Shown: positions 9,311 through 19,640, numbered from the stretch's first letter. The stretch: 64,000 bases of DNA from Rhizobium sp. BK196 (GCF_014193255.1 NZ_JACHZB010000002.1:558001-622000), one strand, 5' to 3'. A program made the numbers and translations. The notes: generated by a model from the letters alone, not told the origin.

Positions 9311-10255
9311 TCACATCTCCGCCTTCGCCTTTCGTGCTGTGCCGATATAGGGCGGGATGAAACAGGCGTCTTCGCTGCGTGCCGTTTCCCTCAGGAAATC
9401 GATGACGGCGCGCACGCGCGGCGCTTGCTTCAAGTCGCGGTGGCAGGTGATCCAGTAATGCCGTTTGAGATCGATCTCGTCGGGCAGCACGCGCACCAAT
9501 TCAGGATAACGGCAGGCGAAGAAATAGGGCAGGATGCCGAGGCCGAGGCCGTTTCTGGTGGCCGTCAGCTGCGCGAAGATGCTGGAACTCTGGAATTGGG
9601 GCTTGATGCGCGGATGCACGTCGCCGAGATAATCGAGCCCCGGCGCGAAGATCATTTCCTCGATATAACTGATGAAGGGGTGGTTCAGCAGGTCGTCACG
9701 CGTGGTGATGGGTGCTGCGCGGGCGAGATAGTCGCGCGAAGCATAGACCTGCAGATGATAGTCCGTCAGCTTTTCGGCAAAGTAGGGGCCGCCTTTGGGC
9801 TCGTCGAGGACGACGGAAATATCCGCCTCCTTGCGGGAGAGCGACATGATCTGCTGAATGGTGACCAATTCAAGCGCCAGATGCGGATGGCGGGCGGCAA
9901 ATTGCGGCAGGACGGTCGCAAAGAAGAAATTCGCAAAGCCTTCCGGCGCACTCAAGCGCACGAGGCCGCGTTGGCTGAGCGAGCCATCGGCAAGATCGGA
10001 TCGCAGCCGCTCCGTTTCCTGCTCCATCTTCTCGGCGGTTTCGACGAAGCGCGTGCCCATAGCGGTCAGCACGTAGCCGCGGGGATTTCGCTCGAAAAGC
10101 TTGACCTTCAGGGCAAATTCCAGCCGGTCGATGCGCCGCGAGACGGTCGCATGGCTTGAGCGCAACTGCCGCGCCGCCGTTGAAAGCTGACCGGTGCGGG
10201 CGACAGCTAGAAAAAACTGCAGATCGTCCCAAGTAAATTGCGAAGCGTGGCTCAT
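9311..10255 (-). CDS. LysR-family transcriptional regulator
   Basis: A 314-residue LysR-type regulator with the winged helix-turn-helix at about 8-66 (TWDDLQFFLAVARTGQLSTAARQLRSSHATVSRRIDRLE) and the effector-binding domain from about 95. It is divergent from the branched-chain-type ABC importer operon that starts at 10508, which is the standard position for a regulator of that operon. A perfect 7-base inverted repeat at 10345-10364 lies between them. The effector is unknown. Confidence 0.88.
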   Translation of the reverse strand: MSHASQFTWDDLQFFLAVARTGQLSTAARQLRSSHATVSRRIDRLEFALKVKLFERNPRGYVLTAMGTRFVETAEKMEQETERLRSDLADGSLSQRGLVRLSAPEGFANFFFATVLPQFAARHPHLALELVTIQQIMSLSRKEADISVVLDEPKGGPYFAEKLTDYHLQVYASRDYLARAAPITTRDDLLNHPFISYIEEMIFAPGLDYLGDVHPRIKPQFQSSSIFAQLTATRNGLGLGILPYFFACRYPELVRVLPDEIDLKRHYWITCHRDLKQAPRVRAVIDFLRETARSEDACFIPPYIGTARKAKAEM

Positions 10256-10344
10256 CGGCGTCGCCCATCCGTCTACGTCTTTGGTCTAATGTCGCCCACA
10301 AAGGCGCGCGTTGTGATTGTCACCGCGGCGGCATTATGACGGGG

Positions 10345-10364
10345 TCTGTTCAAAAACGAACAGA
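10345..10364. promoter_or_regulatory. Candidate LysR operator
   Basis: TCTGTTC and GAACAGA form a perfect 7-base inverted repeat around a 6-base centre, and the inner part fits the T-N11-A pattern of LysR boxes. It lies in the 252-base gap between the lysR gene and the ABC importer operon. A related half-site, GAACAGATTC, recurs near 10467. Confidence 0.5.
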
Positions 10365-10507
10365 TACTGTTTGGAATTAGATGTAAACCGCCAGTTGCCT
10401 CATGGAGGAAATTCCGTGATCGTAAGGGAGGAGTGATCGCTTTGAGGAGGGCGGGTCGCCAATTTTGAACAGATTCTCAATCTGGCCAATCTCTGGGAGG
10501 AGAGACT

Positions 10508-11719
10508 ATGCGAAAGAAATTCATTGCGTCCGTTGCCTTTTTGCTCGCAAGCAGCACTGCCGTGTTCGCCCAAAGTGCGGCCATTTCCGATGGCAAGGTG
10601 AAGATCGGCATTCTGAACGACCAGTCGGGCGTCTATGCCGACTTCGGTGGCAAGTCCTCTGTCGAGGCTGCCAAGATGGCCGTCGAGGATTTCGGCGGCA
10701 AGGTGCTCGACATGCCGGTCGAGATCGTCAATGCCGACCACCAGAACAAGCCTGATATCGCCTCCAACATTGCCCGCCAGTGGTATGACACCGAACAGGT
10801 CGATGCCATCATGGAGCTGACGACATCTTCCGTGGCGCTTGCCGTGCAGGCCATAGCCAAGGAAAAGAAGAAGATCGATATCGTCACCGGTGCGGCGACG
10901 ACGGATCTTACCGGCAAGGCGTGTTCACCCTATGGCTTCCATTGGGCCTATGACACCCATGCTCTGGCTGTCGGCACCGGCGGCGCGCTGGTCAAACAGG
11001 GCGGCGACAGCTGGTTCTTCCTGACGGCGGACTATGCCTTCGGCTATTCGCTGGAACAGCAGACCACCGATTACGTGAAGGCGAGCGGCGGCACGGTCGT
11101 CGGTTCGGTGCGTCATCCCCTGTCGACCCAGGACTTCTCGTCCTTCCTGCTGCAGGCGCAATCGTCGGGCGCCAAGGTGATCGGCCTTGCCAATGCAGGT
11201 CTCGACACGTCGAACGCCATTAAACAGGCCTCTGAATTCGGCATCACCCAGGGTGGTCAGCATCTGGCGGCGCTGCTGTTCACGCTTGCAGAAGTCCATG
11301 GCCTCGGCATGGAGGCGGCGCAGGGCCTGACGTTGACGGAAGGCTATTACTGGAACCGCGATGACCAGAGCCGGGAATTCGCCAAGAAGTTCTTCGCCCG
11401 CACCGGCAAGATGCCCAACATGATACATACCGGCACCTATTCGGCCGTTCTGCAATATCTGAAGGCGATCCAGAAGGCTGGCACGGATGAGACGGAAGCC
11501 GTCGCCAAACAGCTTCATGAAATGCCTGTCGATGATGTCTTCGGCCGCGGCGGCACGGTTGGCCCGAACGGCCGTATGATCCACGACATGTACCTGCTGC
11601 AGGTCAAGAAGCCGTCGGAAAGCAAGGAGCCGTGGGACTATTTCAACGTTCTCGCCACCATTCCGGGCAAGGAAGCCTATATCGATCCCGCCAAGAGCGG
11701 CTGCGATCTGGTGAAATAA
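10508..11719 (+). CDS. Branched-chain-amino-acid-type ABC importer, substrate-binding protein
   Basis: A 403-residue periplasmic type I binding protein of the Leu/Ile/Val-binding family (Peripla_BP_6). A signal peptide covers about 1-21 (ending VFA), followed by VKIGILNDQSGVYADFGGKSSVEAAKMAVEDFGG, the usual start of the first lobe. It delivers substrate to the LivHMGF-type complex encoded downstream. Homologues with ACSPYGFHWAYDTHALA are common in rhizobia and often bind compounds other than leucine. The GMC oxidoreductase and hydroxyacid dehydrogenase that follow suggest an alcohol- or acid-containing substrate. GGGAGGAGAG lies just upstream of the ATG. Confidence 0.88.
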   Translation: MRKKFIASVAFLLASSTAVFAQSAAISDGKVKIGILNDQSGVYADFGGKSSVEAAKMAVEDFGGKVLDMPVEIVNADHQNKPDIASNIARQWYDTEQVDAIMELTTSSVALAVQAIAKEKKKIDIVTGAATTDLTGKACSPYGFHWAYDTHALAVGTGGALVKQGGDSWFFLTADYAFGYSLEQQTTDYVKASGGTVVGSVRHPLSTQDFSSFLLQAQSSGAKVIGLANAGLDTSNAIKQASEFGITQGGQHLAALLFTLAEVHGLGMEAAQGLTLTEGYYWNRDDQSREFAKKFFARTGKMPNMIHTGTYSAVLQYLKAIQKAGTDETEAVAKQLHEMPVDDVFGRGGTVGPNGRMIHDMYLLQVKKPSESKEPWDYFNVLATIPGKEAYIDPAKSGCDLVK

Positions 11720-11722
11720 GAT

Positions 11723-12507
11723 ATGGCGGTCTCCGCATTTGAAACTCGGGCCAAGCCGCGGGTGGTGCTTTCCGCCCGCGGCCTGCGCCGCGATTTCGGC
11801 GGCTTCACGGCCGTCAGGAATGTCGATCTCGATGTGCATGATGCGAGCGTGCATGCGCTGATTGGGCCAAACGGTGCCGGCAAGACGACGGTGTTCAACC
11901 TGCTCACCAAGTTCCTGCAGCCGACATCAGGCACCATCACGCTGATGGGCACTGACATCACCCGGACGCCGCCCGACCGGGTGGCGCGCATGGGCCTCGT
12001 CCGCTCCTTCCAGATATCCGCCGTCTTCCCGCACCTTTCGGTGCTCGACAATGTTCGGGTCGCCCTGCAGCGGCCGAACAATCTGTCCACGCAGTTCTGG
12101 CGGCCGCTTTCGGCACTCGACAGCCTGAATGACCGCGCTGAGCAATTGCTTGCGAGCGTGGGGCTTTCCAAGGAGCGCGATCACGTCGCCGCAGATCTCT
12201 CCTATGGCCGCAAGCGTGTGCTGGAGATTGCCACCACTCTGGCGCTCGATCCGAAAGTGCTGCTTCTCGACGAGCCGATGGCCGGCATGGGGCAGGAAGA
12301 TGTCAGCGTCGTCTCCGCCATCATTCGCGACGTCGCCCGCGACCGGGCGGTTCTCATGGTCGAGCACAATCTCTCCGTCGTCGCCAATATCTGCCAGCAT
12401 GTGACCGTTCTGCAGCGTGGGGAAATCCTCGCCGAGGGCGACTATGCAGCTGTCAGCCAGGACGAGCGCGTGCGGCAGGCCTACATGGGCACGGAGGAGC
12501 ACCACTG

Positions 12508-12508
<1 letters not shown>
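11723..12508 (+). CDS. ABC importer ATP-binding protein (LivG type)
   Basis: A 261-residue ATPase of the branched-chain amino acid importer family. It carries Walker A GPNGAGKT (near 48), a signature LSYGRKR in place of LSGGQ, Walker B VLLLDEPMAGM and the H-loop MVEHN. It begins 3 bases after the SBP stop, and its stop overlaps the next start (TGATG). It pairs with the LivF-type ATPase. Confidence 0.92.
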
Positions 12509-13209
<701 letters not shown>

Positions 13210-13213
13210 TGCG

Positions 13214-14101
13214 ATGACGATGATCTTCGGCATTCCCTTGCAGGCGCTGTTCGGTCAGCTGTTGATCGGCCTGATCAACGGGTCTTTCTATGCGCTGCTG
13301 AGCCTTGGTCTTGCGATCATTTTCGGTCTTCTGCGCGTCATCAATTTCGCGCATGGCGCCCAGTACATGCTCGGCGCTTTCGTCGCCTATCTGCTCTTGA
13401 ATTATCTCGGTATTGGCTACTGGCCGTCGCTGGTCCTGGCGCCCGTCATCGTTGGGCTTGCCGGCGCTGTCATCGAGCGGCTCTTCCTGCGCAGGCTCTA
13501 TGATCTCGATCCGCTCTATGGCCTGCTCTTCACTTTTGGCCTGGCGCTCGCCGTCGAAGGCACGTTCCGTTATCTCTACGGCTCGTCGGGCCAGCCCTAT
13601 GCAACGCCGCCCGCACTTGCCGGCGGCATGAACCTTGGCTTCATGTTCCTGCCGATCTATCGCGGCTGGGTAGTGGGCGTTTCGCTCGTCGTCTGCATTG
13701 GCACCTGGCTCTTGATCGAAAAGACCAAGCTCGGTGCGTATCTGCGCTCGGCAACGGAAAACGCCACTCTGGTGCAGGTCTTCGGCGTCAACGTACCGGT
13801 CCTTTTGACCTTCACCTATGCGCTTGGCGTCGGCCTTGCTGCCTTTGCCGGTGTGCTAGCCGCACCCATCTATCAAGTCTCGCCGCTGATGGGCTCCAAC
13901 ATGATCATCGTCGTCTTCGCCGTGGTCGTCGTCGGCGGCATGGGCTCGATCATGGGCGCCATCATCACCGGCTATGTGCTCGGCATCGCGGAAGGTCTGA
14001 CCAAGGTCTTCTATCCGGAAGCCTCTAACATCGTCATCTTCGTCATCATGGCGATCGTGCTTCTCATCAGGCCCGCGGGCCTCTTCGGACGGGATGCGTG
14101 A
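13214..14101 (+). CDS. ABC importer permease (LivH type)
   Basis: A 295-residue inner-membrane permease with about eight segments and the LivH hallmark near the N-terminus (GLINGSFYALLSLGLAIIFGLLRVINFAHG). The start at 13214 follows the LivF-type stop by 4 bases. A longer frame upstream would overlap the LivF-type gene and adds sequence foreign to the family. It probably pairs with the LivM-type permease. Confidence 0.92.
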   Translation: MTMIFGIPLQALFGQLLIGLINGSFYALLSLGLAIIFGLLRVINFAHGAQYMLGAFVAYLLLNYLGIGYWPSLVLAPVIVGLAGAVIERLFLRRLYDLDPLYGLLFTFGLALAVEGTFRYLYGSSGQPYATPPALAGGMNLGFMFLPIYRGWVVGVSLVVCIGTWLLIEKTKLGAYLRSATENATLVQVFGVNVPVLLTFTYALGVGLAAFAGVLAAPIYQVSPLMGSNMIIVVFAVVVVGGMGSIMGAIITGYVLGIAEGLTKVFYPEASNIVIFVIMAIVLLIRPAGLFGRDA

Positions 14102-14102
14102 C

Positions 14103-15092
14103 ATGGCTGACATCACCGAAACGATCCGAACGGAAAAGAGCCGCACCGCCCTTTCGGTGCAGGCCGGCTTCCTGATCATCGGGCTCCTGCTTCTCTTGCT
14201 CGCGCCCTTCTTCTTCTATCCGATCTTTCTGATGAAGCTGCTCTGCTTCGCGCTCTTTGCCTGCGCCTTCAACCTGCTGCTCGGCTACACCGGGCTGCTC
14301 TCCTTTGGTCATGCGACCTTCTTCGGCGGGGCGGCCTATTTCACCGCCTTTACAGTCAAATCCTGGGGATTCCCGCCGGAGCTCGGCATTCTCGTTGGTG
14401 TTGCCGGGGCAGCCCTTCTCGGCTTCGTCATGGGCTTCTTCGCGATCCGCCGCCAGGGCATCTATTTCGCCATGATCACGCTGGCGCTGTCGCAGATGTT
14501 CTTCTTCTTCTGCCTGCAGGCCGAATTTACCGAAGGCGAGGACGGCATCCAGTCCGTGCCGCGCGGCCACCTCTTCGGCTTCATCGATCTCAACAGCTCT
14601 ACCAACATGTATTATTTCGTGCTGGCACTGTTCCTGATCGGACTTCTGATCATCTGGCGCTTCATCAATTCACCCTTCGGCATGATCCTGAAATCGATCC
14701 GCGAGAACGAGCAGCGGGCGATCTCGCTCGGCTATTCCGTGGCGCGTTACAAGCTCGGCGCTTTCGTGATGTCGGCAGCCCTTGCCGGGCTTGCCGGATC
14801 GGTCAAATCGCTGGTCTTCCAGTTTGCGACGCTGACAGATGTCGCCTGGCAGATGTCGGGTGAGGTGATCCTGATGACGCTGCTTGGCGGCATCGGCACG
14901 CTGATTGGCCCGGTATTCGGCGCGGGCCTCGTCGTGACGCTGCAGAACTATCTGGCGACTTCGGAATTTCCGGTGACCATCATCACAGGTGTGGTCTTCA
15001 TGATCTGCGTGCTGATTTTTCGCCGCGGCATCATCGGCGAATTCTACGCCTCGCGGCTCGGGCGTAAACTGGGCTTTGTCTATCGCCGCTGA
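14103..15092 (+). CDS. ABC importer permease (LivM type)
   Basis: A 329-residue permease with LivM family features, including FACAFNLLLGYTGLLSFGHATFFGGAAY near 55-80 and a later LGGIGTLIGPVFGA. Its ATG comes one base after the LivH-type stop. It is the last gene of the transporter. A strong hairpin follows before the GMC oxidoreductase. Confidence 0.92.
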   Translation: MADITETIRTEKSRTALSVQAGFLIIGLLLLLLAPFFFYPIFLMKLLCFALFACAFNLLLGYTGLLSFGHATFFGGAAYFTAFTVKSWGFPPELGILVGVAGAALLGFVMGFFAIRRQGIYFAMITLALSQMFFFFCLQAEFTEGEDGIQSVPRGHLFGFIDLNSSTNMYYFVLALFLIGLLIIWRFINSPFGMILKSIRENEQRAISLGYSVARYKLGAFVMSAALAGLAGSVKSLVFQFATLTDVAWQMSGEVILMTLLGGIGTLIGPVFGAGLVVTLQNYLATSEFPVTIITGVVFMICVLIFRRGIIGEFYASRLGRKLGFVYRR

Positions 15093-15145
15093 ACGGGCGG
15101 ACCTCTTTTCCTGCAATGGGAAGGGATGTGCAGCGGCGCCGCGAA

Positions 15146-15177
15146 ATCCCGCCTCCTCGGCCCCGGGGAGGCGGGAT
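15146..15177 (+). terminator. Strong hairpin between the permease gene and the GMC oxidoreductase
   Basis: ATCCCGCCTCC and GGAGGCGGGAT form a perfect 11-base stem around a 10-base GC-rich loop. No T tract follows, so it may act as a transcript stabiliser or attenuator rather than a classic terminator. The downstream gene starts only 26 bases later. Confidence 0.55.
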
Positions 15178-15202
15178 GCAGGCATTTCGGAGTGCATGAT
15201 CC

Positions 15203-16798
15203 ATGGATCGCTATGACTACATCATCGTCGGGGCAGGTAGCGCCGGCTGCGTGCTCGCAAATCGGTTGTCAGCTGACCGCAACACGAGGGTCTTGCTGCT
15301 GGAGGCGGGCGGCAACGACAATTACCACTGGATCCACATTCCCGTCGGTTACCTCTACTGCATCAACAATCCGCGCACCGATTGGTGTTTTATCACCGCG
15401 CCCGAGGACGGGCTGAACGGGCGGGCGCTGAACTATCCGCGTGGTAAGGTGCTCGGTGGCTGCTCCTCGATCAACGGCATGATCTACATGCGCGGCCAGG
15501 CGCGCGATTACGATCTCTGGCGGCAGATGGGGTGCACCGGCTGGGGCTGGGAGGACGTGTTGCCGTTCTTCCGCAAGTCGGAGGATCACTACAGGGGCGG
15601 GGACGAGATGCATGGCGCCGGCGGCGAATGGCGCGTGGAAAAGGCGCGCGTGCGCTGGGATGTGCTCGATGCCTTCCAGCAGGCGGCCAAGGAGGCCGGC
15701 ATTCCCGAAACGGCGGATTTCAATCGCGGCAGCAACGAAGGCTCCGGCTATTTCGACGTCAACCAACGCTCCGGCATCCGCTGGAACGCGACCAAGGCCT
15801 TCCTGCGCCCGGCGATGAAACGCGGCAATCTCACTGTGATGACGAAGGCGCAGGTTCGGCGATTGTTGATCGACGAAGGCGCCGTTGTCGGCGTCGAATT
15901 CCAACATCGCGGCACGGCAAAGCGGGCCTATGCCGCAAAGGAAACCGTGCTGTCGGCCGGCTCCATCGGTTCGCCACACATTCTGGAACTGTCGGGCGTC
16001 GGCCGCGGCGAGGTTCTGCGTCAGGCTGGCATCGATGTGCTGACAGAGGTGAAGGGCATAGGCGAGAACCTGCAGGATCACCTGCAGCTTCGGCTTGCCT
16101 ACAAAGTGACGGGCGTGCCGACCCTCAACGAAAAGGCGTCGAAGCTGATCGGCAAGGCGGCGATCGGGCTTGAATATCTCATGCGCCGCTCTGGGCCGAT
16201 GGCTATGGCACCGAGCCAGCTTGGTATCTTCACCCGGTCGGGACCGGACAAGGAAACGCCCGATCTGCAGTATCACGTGCAGCCGGTGTCGCTGGAGAAA
16301 TTCGGCGATCCGGTCCACGCCTTTCCTGCGATTACAGCGAGCGTCTGCAATCTCAGGCCGGAAAGCCGCGGCTCCGTGCATGTTTCCAGCCCGGATTTTG
16401 CCGCCCAGCCAATCATTGCGCCAAGATACCTCTCGACGCAGCGCGATCGCGACATAGCTGTTCGTTCGATAAAGCTGACGCGCAGGATCGTGGCTCAGCC
16501 CTCGCTCGCCCGTTTCCATCCGGAGGAATTCAAGCCGGGTCCGAGCTATCAGAGCGAAGCGGAACTGGAAAAGGCGGCAGGCGATATCGGCACGACGATC
16601 TTCCATCCCGTCGGCACCTGCCGCATGGGCGTCGATCGGGATAGCGTGGTGGATCCGCGGCTCCGGCTGCGGGCGCTCGCCAGGCTGAGGATCGCGGACG
16701 CCTCGGTGATGCCGGCCATCACGTCCGGCAACACCAATTCACCGACGATCATGATCGCCGAAAAGGCAGCGGCCATGATCCTCGAAGACAACAGATAG
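15203..16798 (+). CDS. GMC-family FAD-dependent alcohol/choline dehydrogenase
   Basis: A 531-residue GMC oxidoreductase. The N-terminal dinucleotide motif is GAGSAGCVLANRLS, followed by PRGKVLGGCSSINGMIYMRG (GMC signature 1, near 78-97) and GSIGSPHILELSG (signature 2, near 255). The catalytic His is in FHPVGTCRMG and the paired Asn is in SGNTNSPT. Members oxidise primary alcohols such as choline or polyethylene glycol. It lies downstream of the importer and directly before a hydroxyacid dehydrogenase, so it may oxidise the imported compound; substrate is open. Confidence 0.87.
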   Translation: MDRYDYIIVGAGSAGCVLANRLSADRNTRVLLLEAGGNDNYHWIHIPVGYLYCINNPRTDWCFITAPEDGLNGRALNYPRGKVLGGCSSINGMIYMRGQARDYDLWRQMGCTGWGWEDVLPFFRKSEDHYRGGDEMHGAGGEWRVEKARVRWDVLDAFQQAAKEAGIPETADFNRGSNEGSGYFDVNQRSGIRWNATKAFLRPAMKRGNLTVMTKAQVRRLLIDEGAVVGVEFQHRGTAKRAYAAKETVLSAGSIGSPHILELSGVGRGEVLRQAGIDVLTEVKGIGENLQDHLQLRLAYKVTGVPTLNEKASKLIGKAAIGLEYLMRRSGPMAMAPSQLGIFTRSGPDKETPDLQYHVQPVSLEKFGDPVHAFPAITASVCNLRPESRGSVHVSSPDFAAQPIIAPRYLSTQRDRDIAVRSIKLTRRIVAQPSLARFHPEEFKPGPSYQSEAELEKAAGDIGTTIFHPVGTCRMGVDRDSVVDPRLRLRALARLRIADASVMPAITSGNTNSPTIMIAEKAAAMILEDNR

Positions 16799-16807
16799 GA
16801 GATGACC

Positions 16808-17689
16808 ATGGCAAGGATCGGATTCATCGGGCTTGGCAATATGGGCGGGCCGATGGCCGCCAATCTCGTCAAGGCTGGCCACGAGGTTCTGGGTTTCGAT
16901 CTGGCGGCACCGGTGCTGAAGGCCGCCGAGGAGAGCGGCGTGAAGCCCGCGAGCCATGCAAGCCAGGCGGTCAAAGAGGCCGAGATCGTCATCACCATGC
17001 TGCCGCAGGGAAAACACGTGCTGACGGCCTGGGCGGATATCCTGCAATCGGCCAATCAGGGGGCGCTGGTCATCGATTGCTCGACGATCGATGTCGAAAG
17101 CAGCCGCAAGGCGCATGAGATGGCCAAGGCCGCAAGTTGCCTGTCGCTCGATGCACCGGTTTCCGGCGGTACCGGCGGGGCGAGTGCCGGCACGCTGACC
17201 TTCATGGCCGGCGGATCCGAGGAAGCCTTCGCCAAGGCGAAACCGATCCTGGAGGCCATGGGTAAGAAGATCGTCCATTGCGGCGAGGCCGGCGCCGGAC
17301 AGGCAGCGAAGATCTGCAACAACATGATCCTCGGCATTTCCATGGTCGGCGTGTGCGAAGCCTTCGTGCTTGCCGAAAAGCTCGGCCTTTCGCATCAGGC
17401 GCTCTTCGATGTCGCCTCCACGTCATCCGGGCAGTGCTGGTCGATCAATACCTATTGCCCGGTGCCGGGACCTGTGCCGACATCGCCTGCCAATAACGAC
17501 TACAAACCGGGCTTTGCCGCCGCACTGATGCTCAAGGATCTCAGGCTCTCGCAGGAGGCCGCACTTGCAAGCGGCGCCTCCACGCCGCTTGGCGCAGAGG
17601 CCGCGCAGCTTTATGCGCTCTTCGAGAAGCTCGGCAACGGCGGCAGGGATTTCTCCGCCATCATCGAGCTGTTCCGCGAAAAGACGTGA
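16808..17689 (+). CDS. 3-hydroxyisobutyrate dehydrogenase-like beta-hydroxyacid dehydrogenase
   Basis: A 293-residue NAD(P)-dependent beta-hydroxyacid dehydrogenase. The N-terminal motif GFIGLGNMGGPMA, the substrate motif DAPVSGGTGGASAGTL (near 118) and the catalytic Lys in GAGQAAKICNNM (near 170) are present. MmsB of valine breakdown is the closest named type, but relatives act on tartronate semialdehyde or other acids. An AGGAG site directly abuts the ATG at 16802 but is 6 bases from the ATG at 16808, which is why the later start was chosen. It follows the GMC gene closely, so both belong to one unit. Confidence 0.85.
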   Translation: MARIGFIGLGNMGGPMAANLVKAGHEVLGFDLAAPVLKAAEESGVKPASHASQAVKEAEIVITMLPQGKHVLTAWADILQSANQGALVIDCSTIDVESSRKAHEMAKAASCLSLDAPVSGGTGGASAGTLTFMAGGSEEAFAKAKPILEAMGKKIVHCGEAGAGQAAKICNNMILGISMVGVCEAFVLAEKLGLSHQALFDVASTSSGQCWSINTYCPVPGPVPTSPANNDYKPGFAAALMLKDLRLSQEAALASGASTPLGAEAAQLYALFEKLGNGGRDFSAIIELFREKT

Positions 17690-17696
17690 GGCGGAT

Positions 17697-18746
17697 TTAT
17701 CGCTCCCAGTAAGCGCCGATGCTCATCCTACGGCGGTCATGGCTGCGCTCGGTCTTCAGGAAATCGCGGATGCGTTTTGCTTCGGATCGTTCGCAGCCGG
17801 CCCAGACGAAAGTGTCGGCATCGGCGTCGGCCAGCGCGTTTCTGACGGCGCTCTCGACGAGACCCATCGTGCCGGCGGGCGCGCCATGACGATGCATCCA
17901 GACGAGGTCGACCTTGCCGGCCGATGGCATCCCAAGCTCTTCCGATGGACCATCGACTTCCAGGAAAATCCGTAGCTGCGTTCCAGGGGGAACTTCGGCG
18001 GCGATACGCGAGATGGCGGGCAAGGCCGTCTCGTCTCCTGCGAGGATCATTGACGTGGCTTCCGGCACGCCGCCTCCGCCGGGGCCGAGTGCGCCGGCGA
18101 TATCGCCGGGCTTCGCATTCATCGCCCATTCGGCGCCAGGCATGTTTTCGCCCTCATGCAGCACAAAGTCGATATCGATCTCGCCGCGCTCCAGATCGAT
18201 GCTGCGGAACGTGTAGATGCGCACGGTCAGCGCATCCTCGTCCTTCGCCCATTCGATGCGGCCGTCCGCACGCAGTTTTGGCCAGACGGGCGTGCGACCC
18301 TTCGGCGGAATGAGCAGACGAAAGTGCAACCCGCCGTGAGCGAAATGCCTGGCATCGTCGCAGGCCACGGTCACGCGGCGCATATGCGGGCTGACGTTGC
18401 GGGCGCCGACCACCCGGATTTCGCGCAAATCCGGCAGCTGGTCCGCGTTCGGCGCGTCCGACCAAATGAGCTTCAATCTCTCTTCACCGGCGAACTGGAA
18501 GAGATGCTCGGCAAGCACCGAGCGGACATTCTGAAGCGCCCGCGCGCTCCTGCAGGAAAGCTGGATTGCGAGCTTGCGGCCTTCGTGGCGGATATCGGCC
18601 CTGCCGGTAATCATCTCCAGCGTCACCAGATCGCCTTCGCGCTTGACGGTGCTGTGTTCGGCAAAATGCGAGCAAAGGGCGTCGAGCATCCTGCCGGGAT
18701 CGGCGGCGATTGCGACGCCAGATGCGATAAAAGGCTCAGCTAGCAT
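17697..18746 (-). CDS. Siderophore-interacting protein with N-terminal DUF2218 domain
   Basis: A 349-residue cytosolic protein with two parts. Residues about 1-95 match DUF2218 (HFAEHSTVKREGDLVTLEM, near 25-45). The remainder is a siderophore-interacting (SIP/ViuB-like) flavin reductase-like domain: the FAD-binding half includes MRRVTVACDD, and the NAD-binding half includes LAGDETALPAISRI and the C-terminal WAGCERSEAKRIRDFL. Such proteins reduce ferric siderophores to release iron. The gene lies 47 bases after the FecE-type ATPase on the same strand. The ATG has AAGGA 9 bases upstream. Confidence 0.85.
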   Translation of the reverse strand: MLAEPFIASGVAIAADPGRMLDALCSHFAEHSTVKREGDLVTLEMITGRADIRHEGRKLAIQLSCRSARALQNVRSVLAEHLFQFAGEERLKLIWSDAPNADQLPDLREIRVVGARNVSPHMRRVTVACDDARHFAHGGLHFRLLIPPKGRTPVWPKLRADGRIEWAKDEDALTVRIYTFRSIDLERGEIDIDFVLHEGENMPGAEWAMNAKPGDIAGALGPGGGGVPEATSMILAGDETALPAISRIAAEVPPGTQLRIFLEVDGPSEELGMPSAGKVDLVWMHRHGAPAGTMGLVESAVRNALADADADTFVWAGCERSEAKRIRDFLKTERSHDRRRMSIGAYWER

Positions 18747-18793
18747 TGTTTGATGTCCTTTTGCCAAACTGCTCGGGTGAACAATGCCATGCG

Positions 18794-19573
18794 CTACAAC
18801 AGATAGCTGACCGGCTCGTTGCGAACCGGATGCGGGAAGACGCCCATGCCGACACCGAAGATCGACTGCAGCTTGTCGGCCTGCATGATCTCGGCCGGCG
18901 TTCCCTCTGCGGTGATCTTGCCGTGGTTGAGGGCGATGATCGCATCGCAATAGCGGGCCGCGAGATTGATGTCGTGCAGCACGATGATGACTGTGAGCCC
19001 ACGTTCGTGGCTGAGTTCCTGCACCAGCGAAAGAACGCTTGCCTGATGGGCGAGGTCCAGCGCCGACGTGGGTTCGTCGAGCAGCAGGCAACGGGCGTTC
19101 TGCGCAAGCATCATCGCGATCCAGGCGCGCTGGCGCTCGCCACCGGACATGCTGGAGACGAGACGGTCGGCAAAATCCTCGAGTTCGGTACGGATGATTG
19201 CTTCCTCGACCATCTCGCGGTCTGCGGCGCTGAAACGGCCGAGTGTGCCGTGCCAGGGAAAGCGGCCGAGCGCCACGAGTTCGAGCACGGTCATGCCGTC
19301 AGTTGCCGGCGTGAACTGCGGCATGTAAGCGACATGGCGGGCGAAGGCGCGGCTGCTCCAGTCGGCGGCGGCCTTGCCGTCGAAGGAGATCATACCGTTC
19401 TTTGGGGCGATCTGCCGGGCGATGATTTTCAGAAGTGTGCTCTTGCCGGAACCGTTCGGGCCGACAAGGCCATAGATGCGGCCAGCCTCGAGCGTCAGAT
19501 CGATGCCGTTGAGGATGGGCCTGGTGCCGATGGCATAGTCTATTCCGGAAAGGTTCAGGAAGGGCGTGGACAC
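18794..19573 (-). CDS. Iron-siderophore ABC importer ATP-binding protein (FecE/FhuC type)
   Basis: A 259-residue ATPase of the iron-chelate family, with Walker A GPNGSGKST (near 38), signature MSGGERQRAWIAMMLAQ, Walker B CLLLDEPTSALD and the H-loop VLHDIN. The GTG at 19573 has GGAG 7 bases upstream and was chosen over a TTG eight codons earlier. No permease or binding protein lies nearby, so this ATPase must work with a permease encoded elsewhere. It sits between the TonB receptor and the SIP gene, all on one strand. Confidence 0.88.
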   Translation of the reverse strand: MSTPFLNLSGIDYAIGTRPILNGIDLTLEAGRIYGLVGPNGSGKSTLLKIIARQIAPKNGMISFDGKAAADWSSRAFARHVAYMPQFTPATDGMTVLELVALGRFPWHGTLGRFSAADREMVEEAIIRTELEDFADRLVSSMSGGERQRAWIAMMLAQNARCLLLDEPTSALDLAHQASVLSLVQELSHERGLTVIIVLHDINLAARYCDAIIALNHGKITAEGTPAEIMQADKLQSIFGVGMGVFPHPVRNEPVSYLL

Positions 19574-19640
19574 AAGGAAACTCCGGTTTCGCTGCAAAGG
19601 TTCGGGAGAAGCCCTCCCTTTATAGCAGGCTCCTCAAAAA

